DNA of 64,000 nucleotides from Auricularia sp. M13. Its lineage: Eukaryota; Basidiomycota; Agaricomycetes; Auriculariales; Auriculariaceae. Made by a program: the position numbers and the translations under genes. The notes beneath the pieces are model-generated. The model was not told where the DNA came from. It did no database searches and saw only the letters and a program-made list of their open reading frames with translations. Every line of letters begins with the position of its first letter. Positions within the stretch are counted from its first letter, which is position 1. Positions 10,997-21,620 of the stretch are shown in pieces. The stretch spans positions 1,054,001 to 1,118,000 of the forward strand of contig CM073200.1 of assembly GCA_037042915.1 (NCBI GenBank), in the 5' to 3' direction.

Positions 10997-11533
10997 TTAC
11001 CATAATTGCGGTTGTCCACACAAGAGACCACTGCGAGAGAGGAGAAAGATTGGTCTTCCACTGCTCGTTCTTGGGCTGAAGGGCAATTTACCGAGACATG
11101 AATTGGTCGTGGAACCCGATGAGATTATCATCGCTGGAACTTGATGCCGCTTCGTAGTCCATGCCTTGTAAGCCTCAGGGCGCTTCTGGATCGGGATGAG
11201 GGTCTTTGCAACGTGAGAAACATGCATGTGAAACAATTTCCGCGTTTGTACCCTCTTGACCTTGACCGAGTTGCGTTCGTGCTCGATCCAAGCTTGTACG
11301 AGAGAGATCCAGTCTTCGGAGTCGTTGATGTCCAGAAGAAACTTAGCGTCACTCTTCATCCACTTGAGATTGTTCGGAAGCGCCGCCAGCTCTCCCAGGA
11401 TTTCTTTTTTGTGTATTGGAATCGAAGAACTAGCGCCGGTGGTGTCAATATCATATGTGGTTGTGCGAGGGACTTGGTCAGCACGCACTGTGACTCGAAA
11501 GGATGGAGAACTCGCCTGGTTCGTGTGAGACAC
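10997..11533 (-). CDS. Hypothetical protein, fragment
   Basis: The frame opens MSHTNQASSPSFRVTVRADQ and contains a convincing globular stretch, ALPNNLKWMKSDAKFLLDIN, followed by DSEDWISLVQAWIEHE and KLFHMHVSHVAKTLIPIQKR. The tail after about residue 135 reads like read-through of an intron or non-coding DNA. The aromatic and acidic pattern suggests a real but unrecognised agaricomycete protein. The exon structure is incomplete. Confidence 0.35.
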   Translation of the reverse strand: MSHTNQASSPSFRVTVRADQVPRTTTYDIDTTGASSSIPIHKKEILGELAALPNNLKWMKSDAKFLLDINDSEDWISLVQAWIEHERNSVKVKRVQTRKLFHMHVSHVAKTLIPIQKRPEAYKAWTTKRHQVPAMIISSGSTTNSCLGKLPFSPRTSSGRPIFLLSRSGLLCGQPQLW

Positions 11534-11903
11534 CGCGTGTGTCCATCGTCGTGTGATGGTTAGAAGGGTCCGTAGCTGCGTTGAATTTCACGCATCAGTC
11601 TGGGAGAATTCAGAGCTGCTTCTCATAATGCTTCACGAGTGCGTCCTCCAGTTCGAGTCGGAGCTGACGTCCTCGATCATTGAAGTTGTTCTCATGCCCG
11701 ACGAACATCGCGAGGATCGTGAAGTCTGTCAGGGACGACATATAATCCACCTGCCTGGATCATCTGCTGCATCCTGAAATCGTGGCTAAGTAGAGACGTC
11801 TCGGTGCGAAGAAGATCATACAGAATGCGCCGGGACTCTGCCTCACGTTCGTCACCCTATCTCCAGAGGAATCGTCCTCCGGCGGCAGCTGCTCCTTCCA
11901 TGC

Positions 11904-12469
11904 TCACCCGTGCTCAGCCTTGAACTTGTCGTATTCGTCTTGATTGTCCTCGATATACTTATCCAACACTTTATTCCGCACGCGAGAAGGGCCGCCCGCT
12001 TGCACGTTGCCGCCGCCCTTGACAGAGTCGTAGGCAGGCGAAAAGTCGTCCTTGCGAATGTCCGCGAACGCGAGCCGCGCGGGCTGCGCCTTTTTCTCGG
12101 TCTGGGGAGGTAGGAGCAAGGTTTCGTTCGCCTTCCCGGTCCCCGCGGGCTTCCTCTTCGTCTTCCTGTCGCTCTTGATTTTGTTCTGCCAGTACTGAAT
12201 GACCGTGAGACTCGAGTAATCCGCAAAGTACATGCGGTCTGGAAGCATTCACGCACCTTCGTCCACCCTTTGTCATCGTCGCCAACGATGTCGGGAAACG
12301 TAGCCTTGAAGTAGGCGCTGACCTCCTCGAAGAAAGATTGCAGGTCTCCGCGACCGAACCTATCTTGCGTCCAGCGCGAGTCGGCTTGCCATTTGCCAAG
12401 GAACTGATTCTTCTGGTCCTTCACGAGCCTGTTCCAGATCTTCGTCCGGCTGTCGTTCTCCGCGGACAT
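11904..12469 (-). pseudogene. Hypothetical gene with one frameshift
   Basis: From ATG at 12469 the product begins MSAENDSRTKIWNRLVKDQK and continues to DDDKGWTKVRE near 12250. The good frame then jumps to MLPDRMYFADYSSLTVIQYW, through a Lys-rich linker, to VLDKYIEDNQDEYDKFKAEHG and a stop at 11904. The only 'intron' that could bridge the jump would be 18 nt, so a one-base frameshift is more likely. Predicted about 188 aa if read through. Charged, helical, no family recognised. Confidence 0.5.
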
Positions 12470-14268
12470 GCTGAAGCAGAAGGAGGGGGATCAGGTTGCC
12501 AGGACTCGCGAGTAAACCGCAATTTCGAGGTGGAGCTCAGAGCTGTGCAGCGCATTATCATCTATAAGCCTCCGCAGTGTTTGCTGATTTTCATTGTCTC
12601 GCCGCCAAGGAGCAATCCAGCGGGAACATCCCGGATTGAGGCAAAGCGCGAGAAGTGATCTGCGTCAGTCACGTCCCGCGAAACCGTTATAATCCAGGGC
12701 TTATTGTTGCTAAGCATGCTGTGCGATGCCCACTCTTGATCTCCCGAAGGCGTCCGCGCTGACCGCCGAGCTGATTGGTATTTGGCAACGCCCCAAAGAC
12801 GGCGATGTATTCGTTGTAGGAGTTTCTGCGCAAATGGGGTCGCACCCTGCGCTCATTCCGCTCATTCCGCCGGAAACGCACGAGTTCAGGGCCGTTTTCT
12901 ATGCGGAGTGAGTTGTCGCTTGTGAGATGTAGACTGAGACGCTTACCGAGTTCAAGAACTCTTGAGGAAGCCCGACTCCAGCTTCTCACGTGGAAGTTCT
13001 TCGCCCAAAACACAAGTTGCGTCGCGCATGAGTTCTGTTCCTGTAACAATCAGCAAACGTCGGTCAGATTGAGACGTTCCTTCCTGTTCGGTCTGTAGCT
13101 CCCGCGCGTCATGGGATGGCTAGCTACGTGAAGGAAATTCAGAGAGAGGACGTGGCTGCTTGGGTGTTCGAAAACGGGCGCTGGAAAGGTCGAGAGCGTC
13201 AGTGGTGTCTTCAGCGAACATCTAGCATACTGGTCGGCACCGGGGACCAGACGTTTGATCATAGATTGACAAGAAAAAAATGCGAATGTTGCCACTGCAT
13301 GCTCATAGTCTGCAGAAAGGAAATCGAGAGACGAATAGATTGTGATATGTTACAGGCGGCACGATGGACGCTACACTGGTTACAGGTGAAACAGATTAAG
13401 ACAAAACCAGACAGCAGAACAGGGAACCTTCAGTGGAAATAGGTCAGCGAGGGAGGATGTTGGCCAGACAGTGCAAGCGTACCAGACACGGCGCGTTGGA
13501 CGCCAAACGAAGCGCCTCCCAAGCCGCCCTCGACAATAACCTGGGCAACTGATGAGAAGTGGTGAGCGATATCATTATAAACATAGCACTGGAAGCGACG
13601 CACCTTGATACGTCAAGCTTCAGAGCTGGATGGGCGATCCTAAATCCAGCGAACAGCGGCGACGGCGCGCTGAAGCTGCAAAGCTGGAGTTATTGAAGCC
13701 CTATGCGCTGTGACGAAGAGCCTAACTTCATCGGCGCCTTCAAGTGGGCGACAAGCGCATCTAGCTCGAATGTGCTGAGTGCGTGGTGCTGATATTGCCC
13801 AATCATCGCGGTCGCGCGGGTTCCGCGGGCTGGCACGACCTGTCGCGTGCTTGGGCAGCGCGCGGTCAAAGACGATTGGCCACCTCCGAATGGAAGCAGC
13901 CAGGCGCTAACGCAGGCCCCGAATGAGGCCCGCGTCGGTAGGTGCTGACTTGTGCCCGCGAGGTGAAGATGATTCAAAGTCCGACAACTCCGATAGCTCG
14001 TCTTTTTCCTCTCTCTGGCACGGCACCGAACAACACCCAACAACGGTGAAGACCTCATTCGAGGCCTTTACCTTGGAATCATAATTTGTGTGCCCTCATT
14101 CAAGGGTGCACAAGCGAACTCCTGGTCGCTCGCATGCGCCACGCGCTGAACCCGCGCTTGAATCCATCGCGCTCATCACTGTCACCAATAGGCAAGGGCT
14201 CATTCGAGCCCTTGTCCAGTTCTCCTTTTTTTCTCGCCTGGTCTTTGGATCTGGACTTCTAAGACGCC
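12470..14268. other. Unassigned stretch
   Basis: Several short open frames exist on both strands (for example 12726-12911 plus) but none shows domain-like sequence or paired splice sites. The part just before 14269 would contain the promoter of the following gene family member. Confidence 0.3.
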
Positions 14269-15150
14269 ATGTACCACTCGCGACGACGCGATCTCGACGG
14301 CCCCCCAGAGCTTATCCCAGGGTCCCGCCCTCGCACTCCCTGGGAATCTTGGCCCAGCGATATTAGGACGGTATCATACGGTATTGGAGATGGTCAATAC
14401 GTAGCCTCTCTGTGCGCGAATGCTGCCATACCCCAGCTCCCGCCGCCCGAATTCCCGCGTCCGCGAATCGATTACCGCCTTGGGCCTCATGAACCTATGC
14501 TGTACCCGCAGATGTGGGTTAGCACAGCTCCACATATGGCCTGGATCGAGAAACACGAGCTCCATCGCGAGTTGCATCAGAAGAATATTGTGGGCTACGT
14601 CTTCCAGTCTCACGACTGGAAAGTGCTGTCGGACGGCGCTGCGTACGGAAGGATCTCAAGAGAGCTTCACTCAAGACTCAGCGAGGCCTTCTACGACATC
14701 CATCTGCGTGTGCTCCCGCTCCTCTCGGCCGCGCGAACGCGGCACCTGTTGCCGACAGCTACCATCACGGAGTGCATAAGGCTCTTGTCGGACCTCCATA
14801 CGCTGGCCGTGACATTCAAGGAATCGGCCCTCTTGGTCACGCGAGTACAGAGAGGCATTGCTGAGCTTCGCGCATTTCGACTTTTCCGCTTCGACGTGCA
14901 GCATCATGTACACGATCCTCTGTTCGTGTCTGATCGCATGTTCAACCTCGTCGGCATTTTCACATCAGATGCAACAATGGCAGACATGTTGCATAGGAAG
15001 GAAGGAAGGAAGTTCGATTCTGAGAGGCATCCCGACATAACGGCAATTACAGTCTTCGCTCTCAGGACCCGCAGTCAAGCTGAAGCCAAACAAGCCAGCT
15101 GACGCATTCGCTAAGCAGTCGGCCGTCCCGCTCTTTGCCCTCTACGAGCC
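14269..15150 (+). pseudogene. 5' part of a Mycena-type hypothetical gene, split by a LINE
   Basis: ATG at 14269 gives MYHSRRRDLDGPPELIPGSR and a well-conserved globular domain: PRTPWESWPSDI near residue 22, LGPHEPMLYPQMWVS near 72, NIVGYVFQSHDWKVL near 105, LLPTATITECIRLLSDLHTL near 160, and TFKESALLVTRVQRGIAELR near 183. I recall many such proteins of unknown function in Mycena-like genomes. The frame closes at 15102, and a neighbouring frame carries on to about 15150. The LINE then begins, and the rest of the gene resumes beyond 20.2 kb on the same strand. No enzymatic motif is recognised. Confidence 0.6.
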
Positions 15151-15182
15151 GCCGCAAACCCCTCTTCTCCCAACGATCCCAC

Positions 15183-18100
15183 CTACGCAGACAGCAGGGC
15201 TGCGTCCGGAATTAGCATAGGCACCTTTTCGACTTGCTCCAGCGTCTCATAAACCCACTTTGCCGTTTTTGCTATCGAGTCCTCATATGAAATGAGTAGC
15301 CGTAGGTACGCCGCATGGTCATTGTATAGGACCAGAGGCAGTAAAGTAGGATGGGCTTGTCTCATTTCGTTCAGGAAGGCGGCGCGTAGTGCTCGGACTT
15401 CGGCAGTTGCTGCGCATCCAAGTAGGACATGTTCAGCTGTCTCTACATGAGTTTTGCACAGACGGCATAGCCGGTCGTCGTAATCTACTCGCGCTCGATA
15501 GCGCTCTGGCCATCTCAGGCGCTCAACTGCCAATGCATGGCAAGATAGTAGCACCCTAGTCAGTGCCTTACGATGCACATCATTATCAATGCAGAGATAA
15601 GGACGCATCGCGAGTACGGGGCCAGGGCGGTGACGCAGTAGGTAGAGTTTTTTGTTCGAGTCCAATTGGGCCTGTAAATCCGAACGCATCCAAGCCATGA
15701 TGCTCAACCGGCATTCCTCGACGGATTCTACAGAGAGGCTGTGCAGCGGGGGGAGACGGACTGGGGATCGTAACTTGAGAATGACAAGCTGTAAATCCAT
15801 GAGCCAGCCCTGTTGTTCGGCCGCAGTAAGCACTATACACTCTTTTATGGCCTGACTGACGAAGGAGTCTTGGGCCATAGAGAGTGTATACTGTAGGTAT
15901 CTGAGGGTCATGTCGATCCGGCGGAAACGGAGAGGGAAGATGCTGGTTTCCGTGTACAGAGGTGCGAGCACCGAGCGATCATGGACTCCAAGGTTTCGAT
16001 GCAGGAACATGGACTGTACGGCTGACAGTTTGTCCAAAAGTGGCTCATCTATGTCAGGCATTATCTCACAGCCGTATGTTAGCAGCAGGTCGATGCGCGC
16101 CATGTATAATGTCTTGGCCGCCACCGGGGGCAGACTATCAACCATGGCGTCAATATGGAGTACAGGGTGCGCAGCCGCACTTGATTTGCTTGCCCTTGAT
16201 TTGTAGTGGGCCGCAAACATATTGCGAGCATCTGATTGGAACTGGACGCCCAGATATGTATAGGAGTGCACGATTTGGACTACTTCTTCCCCGAACCGGA
16301 ACACCGGCAGCGAGCGTGGGCGGGGACCGTGTATGCTGATTGAGGATTTCATGGCATTAATGACCATGAAGTTTATCCGGCACCAGTGGTAGAACACATT
16401 CATTTTACACTGCAGGCCTTCCGTGGACGTTGACACAAGTAAGAGGTCATCCGCATGCTCCAAATGTGATATGGTGGTCCCGTTCAAGTCCAAATCGTCA
16501 CGGTGAGGCTGCAAGTAGAAGTCCGCGAGGTATATTGAGAAGAGTAATGGGGACATGGTGTCGCCGATGAGTATACCAATCGTGGACTCAAATGCCGTTG
16601 ATTCCTCGCCGTTATTAGTGACGACATATCTCATGCCTGCGTAGAGAGCGCGCAGCCAGTCATAAATTTTGCCTTGCATACCAAGCTGTTTGAGCTTTAG
16701 CCATAGCGTAGGGCGGTCTGTCGAAGGGAAAGCATTTGTTATGTCAACCGTGGCAACATATAAAGTCTTTCCAGCAGCTCTAGCCTTGTCTATCAAGCAA
16801 CGCAGCAGGAACGCATTGTTGATCGTGCGGAATCCTTTTCTGAACCCGTTCTGCGAAGGCGGCAGCAGGCCTCTGGCTTCGGCCCATTTTGTAGTCCGTA
16901 GGAGCGCAAGTAGCGTCAAGGCTTTGAGGCCCTTCGATTCCGCACCGATTGTGCGCAAGTGTTCAGCACGAGCAGGGTCTTTACCTCGCTTCAGCGCCGC
17001 ATAGATCACAGTGATAAGCCAGATTTGGGGGGAACTTCTCTGTTCGAAGCAAGTGTTGGCCAGGTGCATGAGCGCGCCATCATCCATTTCCGCAATGTCA
17101 ATGTCCGAGACTCCGTCTTTACCAGGAGTCTCGCCGCCTGCATGTTCTTTATGGTGCTGTCTCAGCTGAGAGATATCTTCCAGAGCAATAGGGCCGTCGA
17201 AAAATTGCTCCTTTGAGACATCGATTGTCTTTTCAGGGATCAGAGCGGCACGGATCGCGTTGAGTTTGCGTAGGACACCGTCTATGGAGGCTGGCGCAGG
17301 ATCTGCAGGATTCATGCGCGGCTCAAAGACGATTTTAATATCCTCCGCCGACAGCGGCGAAGTGCTGGCCAAACGGTTTGGGTCATTCAGGCGACGATAC
17401 AGATTCCAAAATAGGGCAGCGACTGGTGAGGCTTCGAGTAACTTGTTGAGATTCTCACGCTTTTTTGCCTGTACTGGGTTATCTGTTGCATCCATGGGCT
17501 GTTCCTTTGGTTTAGCAAGAGGCAGTGGCAAGCCCGGAGCCTTGGGATGCGGAAGATCTACTACGACCTTCGGGACACCGTTTGGGTTGACCTGGAAAGG
17601 GTGCAGCAAGGCAGCATCAAGCAAGTCGCTATCCAGGTCCGGGACAGCATCTTTGAGTGAGCCTGATTTCGCGAGCTCGTCCGCTTTCTCATTCGGAATA
17701 GACACGCTGTGGGCCTTCACATGTGAGAACCGCACCTGTGCGCTACGGTGCTGAATGTTCGACGCTATGAGCCTGAGGATGTCCCCATTGGGAACCAACC
17801 AGTTGTCTAATGCAGCGCGCGGCGCATTCCAGGTAGACGCCGTAATAGCGTACTCTGAGTCGCTAAAGATGCGGAGATCTTTGTCTGGCAGGGCATCGCG
17901 CAGTGCCAAGAATATTGCGAACACTTCTCCGCGGTTGTTCGTTTGGCCGGGCCCTGGCGTGCGCACTGCTAAGTTCAGAGCATTCCCTTCTCCCCAGTAT
18001 ACTCCCGACCCCGCGGCTGCATGCGCGGACCCGTTGCGCGAGCACGAGCCGTCGGTAAAAGCCTCGCGCGATGTGGACGATACTGTGGCGTACCCAAAGA

Positions 18101-19088
18101 ATTGGGCGAGTTTTGCTTCTGGGTCTGTGCGCGTGAGCAGGGATTGAACATAGAGACGATCGAGCTCAGTATCCATGGGTAACGCGGGCGGAACAGACCT
18201 CTTGGCCCGCGCGGCAGTCGCAAGGCTGTTCGGAGTGTGTTCCCTCGGGAAGCGTGCTTGGACAACCACTCGTGAATGGTCAGACCAAGCCGGTTGATGG
18301 TCTGCAATCTCTACGACGGTGATTAGAGCACGAGCCTCTGAATTAGCAATGACGAGGTCTATGACTGATTTGCCTTGCGGCTGATGTGACGTGAAGCGCG
18401 TCGAGCTCTCACCCAGTGTGCCATTCAGTACCGCTAGATCCAGCGCTCGCAGCAGAATGAGAAGTTCCCTGCCGCGCTGGTCAGCTGTTGTGTCCTGAGA
18501 GACACGCATAGGGTGCCCATCTGCGGCCCTGAGGAGCCCAATGCGCGCGTTGATATCACCCACTACTATCACTGGGCGATTCATCCGGGCAAGCGCAGCC
18601 AGTATTGATTTGAGGGCATCAAGTGGGTGGGTATGCACCCATTCACTGGGTACCGTGCTTCCACGGGGCAGAATATAGACTGCAACAATAACAACGAAGC
18701 CCAGGTCCAGCGTCAGGATGTCCGGTCCTGAGAGGTCGTCGCGCACCGTATATGTAAGGGTTTTGCTGACCAGCACGAGGATTCCACCTCCAGGGCGGCG
18801 AAGAGAGGATGAGCCCGGGCGAGAGCGGCAAGCAATGCTGTAGCCTCGAGGCGGCGCTATCGTGAGATGTTCAGCAGGCCGAAGCCAGGTCTCCGAGAGT
18901 AGTACAATGTCGTGCTGCAGGAGTTGTGAGAAGCCCGGGCAGCTCAGTTTGACCTTCAAGTCTCCATGGATGTTCCAGCTTAATATGCTCAGGTCTAGGG
19001 GAAGTGAGCGACCGCTGGTATTATTTTCGGGGTCCCGAGACTGTGGTACAGTAGGTACGATGGGTAACGGGTTTTGGGAGACTGGCAA
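15183..19088 (-). CDS. LINE ORF2: endonuclease - RNase H - reverse transcriptase - CCHC
   Basis: This 1301-aa protein nicks target DNA and copies the element RNA into the genome. Domains in order: APE-type endonuclease at residues 33-275 (SWNIHG 37-42, SETW 65-68, GDINAR 177-182, SDH 269-271); type I RNase H at 340-475 (TDGSC with Asp346, GEVFA with Glu388, FSDSEYA with Asp410, KADELAK with Asp470); reverse transcriptase at about 650-960 (VDITNAF with Asp782, GILIGDTMSP 838-847, HADD 878-881); CCHC knuckle Cys1208, Cys1211, His1220, Cys1225. In RNase H-bearing LINEs known to me RNase H follows the reverse transcriptase; here it precedes it. All catalytic acids are present. The usual aromatic residue of the FADD/YADD box is His. 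Confidence 0.92.
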   Translation of the reverse strand: MPVSQNPLPIVPTVPQSRDPENNTSGRSLPLDLSILSWNIHGDLKVKLSCPGFSQLLQHDIVLLSETWLRPAEHLTIAPPRGYSIACRSRPGSSSLRRPGGGILVLVSKTLTYTVRDDLSGPDILTLDLGFVVIVAVYILPRGSTVPSEWVHTHPLDALKSILAALARMNRPVIVVGDINARIGLLRAADGHPMRVSQDTTADQRGRELLILLRALDLAVLNGTLGESSTRFTSHQPQGKSVIDLVIANSEARALITVVEIADHQPAWSDHSRVVVQARFPREHTPNSLATAARAKRSVPPALPMDTELDRLYVQSLLTRTDPEAKLAQFFGYATVSSTSREAFTDGSCSRNGSAHAAAGSGVYWGEGNALNLAVRTPGPGQTNNRGEVFAIFLALRDALPDKDLRIFSDSEYAITASTWNAPRAALDNWLVPNGDILRLIASNIQHRSAQVRFSHVKAHSVSIPNEKADELAKSGSLKDAVPDLDSDLLDAALLHPFQVNPNGVPKVVVDLPHPKAPGLPLPLAKPKEQPMDATDNPVQAKKRENLNKLLEASPVAALFWNLYRRLNDPNRLASTSPLSAEDIKIVFEPRMNPADPAPASIDGVLRKLNAIRAALIPEKTIDVSKEQFFDGPIALEDISQLRQHHKEHAGGETPGKDGVSDIDIAEMDDGALMHLANTCFEQRSSPQIWLITVIYAALKRGKDPARAEHLRTIGAESKGLKALTLLALLRTTKWAEARGLLPPSQNGFRKGFRTINNAFLLRCLIDKARAAGKTLYVATVDITNAFPSTDRPTLWLKLKQLGMQGKIYDWLRALYAGMRYVVTNNGEESTAFESTIGILIGDTMSPLLFSIYLADFYLQPHRDDLDLNGTTISHLEHADDLLLVSTSTEGLQCKMNVFYHWCRINFMVINAMKSSISIHGPRPRSLPVFRFGEEVVQIVHSYTYLGVQFQSDARNMFAAHYKSRASKSSAAAHPVLHIDAMVDSLPPVAAKTLYMARIDLLLTYGCEIMPDIDEPLLDKLSAVQSMFLHRNLGVHDRSVLAPLYTETSIFPLRFRRIDMTLRYLQYTLSMAQDSFVSQAIKECIVLTAAEQQGWLMDLQLVILKLRSPVRLPPLHSLSVESVEECRLSIMAWMRSDLQAQLDSNKKLYLLRHRPGPVLAMRPYLCIDNDVHRKALTRVLLSCHALAVERLRWPERYRARVDYDDRLCRLCKTHVETAEHVLLGCAATAEVRALRAAFLNEMRQAHPTLLPLVLYNDHAAYLRLLISYEDSIAKTAKWVYETLEQVEKVPMLIPDAALLSA

Positions 19089-19102
19089 ACTAGCTGCCCA
19101 AC

Positions 19103-20204
19103 TCAGTTTAACGTAGCCTGTATGTTCTCATACCCAGCGGGGCGGGCCATGTTCCACATCGCGACGAAGTGCTGTGCAACGGCTGCGCTCTGGAACGTAA
19201 CGTAGACGAAGTTTGAACCGGCCCTCGTAGCACGGATGTTGCGGGCGACCGTTTGGCCGCGGGGCATGATGGCAATGAGCGAACGCACCTGGCCCGTGAT
19301 GTCCTTGGCCCATTTCATCGGGCCGATGGTGGCAGAAAGGCCAGGCGTAGGTCCAACACTCGCCGCAGCCTGAGCAGACATTGGCGGCGGCGCGACCGGC
19401 ATGTGGGCAGCCTGCATGTGGGTGGGAGCAGGCAGCGCGGTCGGCGCCAAAGCCAGCGGCGCTGGGGCGATAGGTGGATGAGCAGCAGCCGCTGCAGCGG
19501 CCGAGAGAGGAGCCCGTTGGGCAGCAGCCAGAGTCGATGCGTGGAGCTGGCTCTGCACAACGCCCGTGTCCGTCGCCTGCGTGAGCGGGGCGAATGAGTA
19601 CAGCCGCGCGCGTTGGGCGGTGCGACGGCTCACCTGGTGCCAGTCATCGTCTTGTCAAGCACGTTTGAGTGGGCGCACGACTGGGACGCAGTCACCACCG
19701 CCCGTCGTCAGGGACGGGGCCGGAGCGACGGTAGTGTTTGATCCCAGGCGGTTAACGAGGGCAAGGAGCTGCTCTTGCGTCGTCCGGATCTGGTCGAGCG
19801 AGTCGGATATGGTATCCACGCGCTCGACGACTGCGTTATGACCCAGGACAGGGCACCTCGCGTGCCTCAACGTCGCGTTGCACGGGTAGCAGCGTGGCGT
19901 CGTCGGACGGGTCAGCGGCGAGCAGCTGAGCCATCGTTAGCAGGCTGTTTTTGACGGGCGAGAGACCGCCGTTCCCAGATACAACGTACGGCCATTTATG
20001 TGCACGGAGCGTCGCCGACGTCGCCGGCAGCCATGCGGAAACTTGACGATAAGGACCACTAAGCAATTGCCGGTGGTCATGCATGTCGTCCTCGTGAGCA
20101 AGAGCGGGAGCAGGTTGCGTAGTGGGCGCGAGGGCCATCATGGGCGAGATTGCAGCCTGGCACGGGCGAGCGCATGGCTCTTCACCGCCAGCGGGAGCAA
20201 ACAC
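19103..20204 (-). pseudogene. LINE ORF1-like region with breaks
   Basis: The C-terminal part (19633-19103) is Ala/Pro rich and ends with the compact block RAGSNFVYVTFQSAAVAQHF, a shape seen in nucleic-acid-chaperone ORF1 proteins. Upstream in the same frame, across one TGA near 19656, lies a short coiled coil (ERVDTISDSLDQIRTTQEQL). Another frame (20204-19836) continues further upstream. One in-frame stop and one frameshift are visible. The region ends 14 nt before ORF2, the usual close spacing. The assignment rests on position and composition, not on a recognised domain. Confidence 0.5.
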
Positions 20205-20227
20205 TCGGAATTCCCGCGTATCGTGTT

Positions 20228-21620
20228 CTTCGCGGGCTTCCCAAGAACATCAGCCGCACTAATGTGAAGCAACCGACTCTATGGCGAACAGCAGTAGAAA
20301 CGCAGCCGCTCGACTCCTTAGAGCATTACCACTGGGACGCGTACGGTCGCCGTCATCGGGATCGTCGTGAGGTTTCTCCACCGATGACTGAGATGCGCGA
20401 GACGGACGAGCAGGACGAGCGCGCCGAACCTGAAGCTCGATCTGGTCACAGTCGTGTCTACTCTCCTGCACGAGGGCGCCAGCCGAGATATTCCGCGTAT
20501 GTGGAGCAAGACCCAACGCCGCGCCCATCTCGCCGTTCTCTTTCTCCGCCGCCGTCGTCGTCATCATCTCGCCGCTCTCAATCGCCAAGATCGGCGCGAG
20601 CGTCATTGCGGGGTGACGTGGCACTTAACAATGTCCCACCTCGGTATATTCTTAACGAACAAGCCCGGATCTCAGGTGCGTGCTTTGCCATTCATTGAAC
20701 AGGTGACGGGACTGAGTTTTTCGTAGATCACGAGCCGCGGAAACACCCCGACGCGCCCACGCAATGGCAACCCAGAACATGGTCCACGGATCCTGCTCAT
20801 CAGGCGATGGAGCATTTCTCCTTGCCGGAGTGGGTCCCTCTGCTCCCGCGTTGGATGACGGACGTTGCGAACTCGGTGGATCGCTCGGTGACACGAGAGT
20901 GGCGACTTTGCGCCGACGATACCGCGCACGCAGTTCCATAGGACGTATTTACGCGCCCACTGGAATTCGCATTACCCCCGCTACACCTCATATTGAAGCA
21001 TGAGGAGAGGTTCATGTTCGTCATGATGGCTTGGGTCGCACTGCGTGACTTCTGGCTGCGAAAGATAATGGCCGATTATTCGTGCGGCATCAGCCTCAGT
21101 CTGGCGCAAGATCCTTGACGATAAGAATCACATCGATCGGGACCTCGCGCCATGGATTGAGGTGCACGTGCCAGCGGATGACCGTGCTATCGCCAGGGCT
21201 GGCGAAGGCTCTCATACGCCGGCGCCTCTGACCCGAGGAGAACGCGAAGCCCTCGAGAAGAGGATCAACAGTCTTTCCGGACAGCTACATGTAGCGCTCG
21301 CCCAGCAGCATACTCACGCGGGGAATCCAGCGCAGGCGAATACACTCGAAAACCATGCCCCGGCGACGACCTTCCTGCGACCTCATCTCGCGCAGAGGTT
21401 GAACCAGAAGGCTGGCTGAACCTGTTTCCGAATCTGGATATTTTCGTCGAGGTGGCGACGCGCCGCAGTACTCACGGATGCCGTGGACTTTCCGAAGGTC
21501 TCCTCGTCGATTAGCTGGGATGAATACTGGGACTACGATAAGAAGAGAGTCTTGCTCTTCAATCGTCTCTCTCGCGTCCCGACGGCATTCAAGATCGACA
21601 CGACAAGGAGATCCTGCTGA
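20228..21620 (+). pseudogene. 3' part of the LINE-split hypothetical gene
   Basis: Reading resumes with GLPKNISRTNVKQPTLW and SLEHYHWDAYGRR, then a Ser/Arg/Pro-rich linker (RRSLSPPPSSSSSRRSQSP), then PEWVPLLPRWMTDVANSV, HLILKHEERFMFVMMAWVAL, WRKILDDKNHIDRDLAPWI and finally SSSISWDEYWDYDKKRVLLF near 21560. This order matches the family whose N-terminal half lies at 14269-15150. The copy is decayed: at least one in-frame stop (near 20940) and several frame changes. Confidence 0.55.

Larger units (their letters stand above)
15183..20204 (-). mobile_element. Non-LTR retrotransposon (LINE), near complete
   Basis: An ORF1-like region (about 20204-19103) is followed after 14 nt by a 1301-codon ORF2 (19088-15183), both on the minus strand. 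The element sits inside a plus-strand hypothetical gene, parts of which lie immediately on each side (to about 15150 and from about 20228). I could not fix the exact ends or a target-site duplication. The 3' untranslated part between the ORF2 stop and the gene remnant is at most a few tens of bases. ORF2 is uninterrupted, so the insertion is fairly young. Confidence 0.85.

Noticed and set aside
20150-20698. Treating the 182-codon Ser/Arg-rich frame as a stand-alone gene
   Set aside because: Only residues after about 25 are family-like, and they continue the gene whose first half is at 14.3-15.15 kb; the start lies in LINE sequence.
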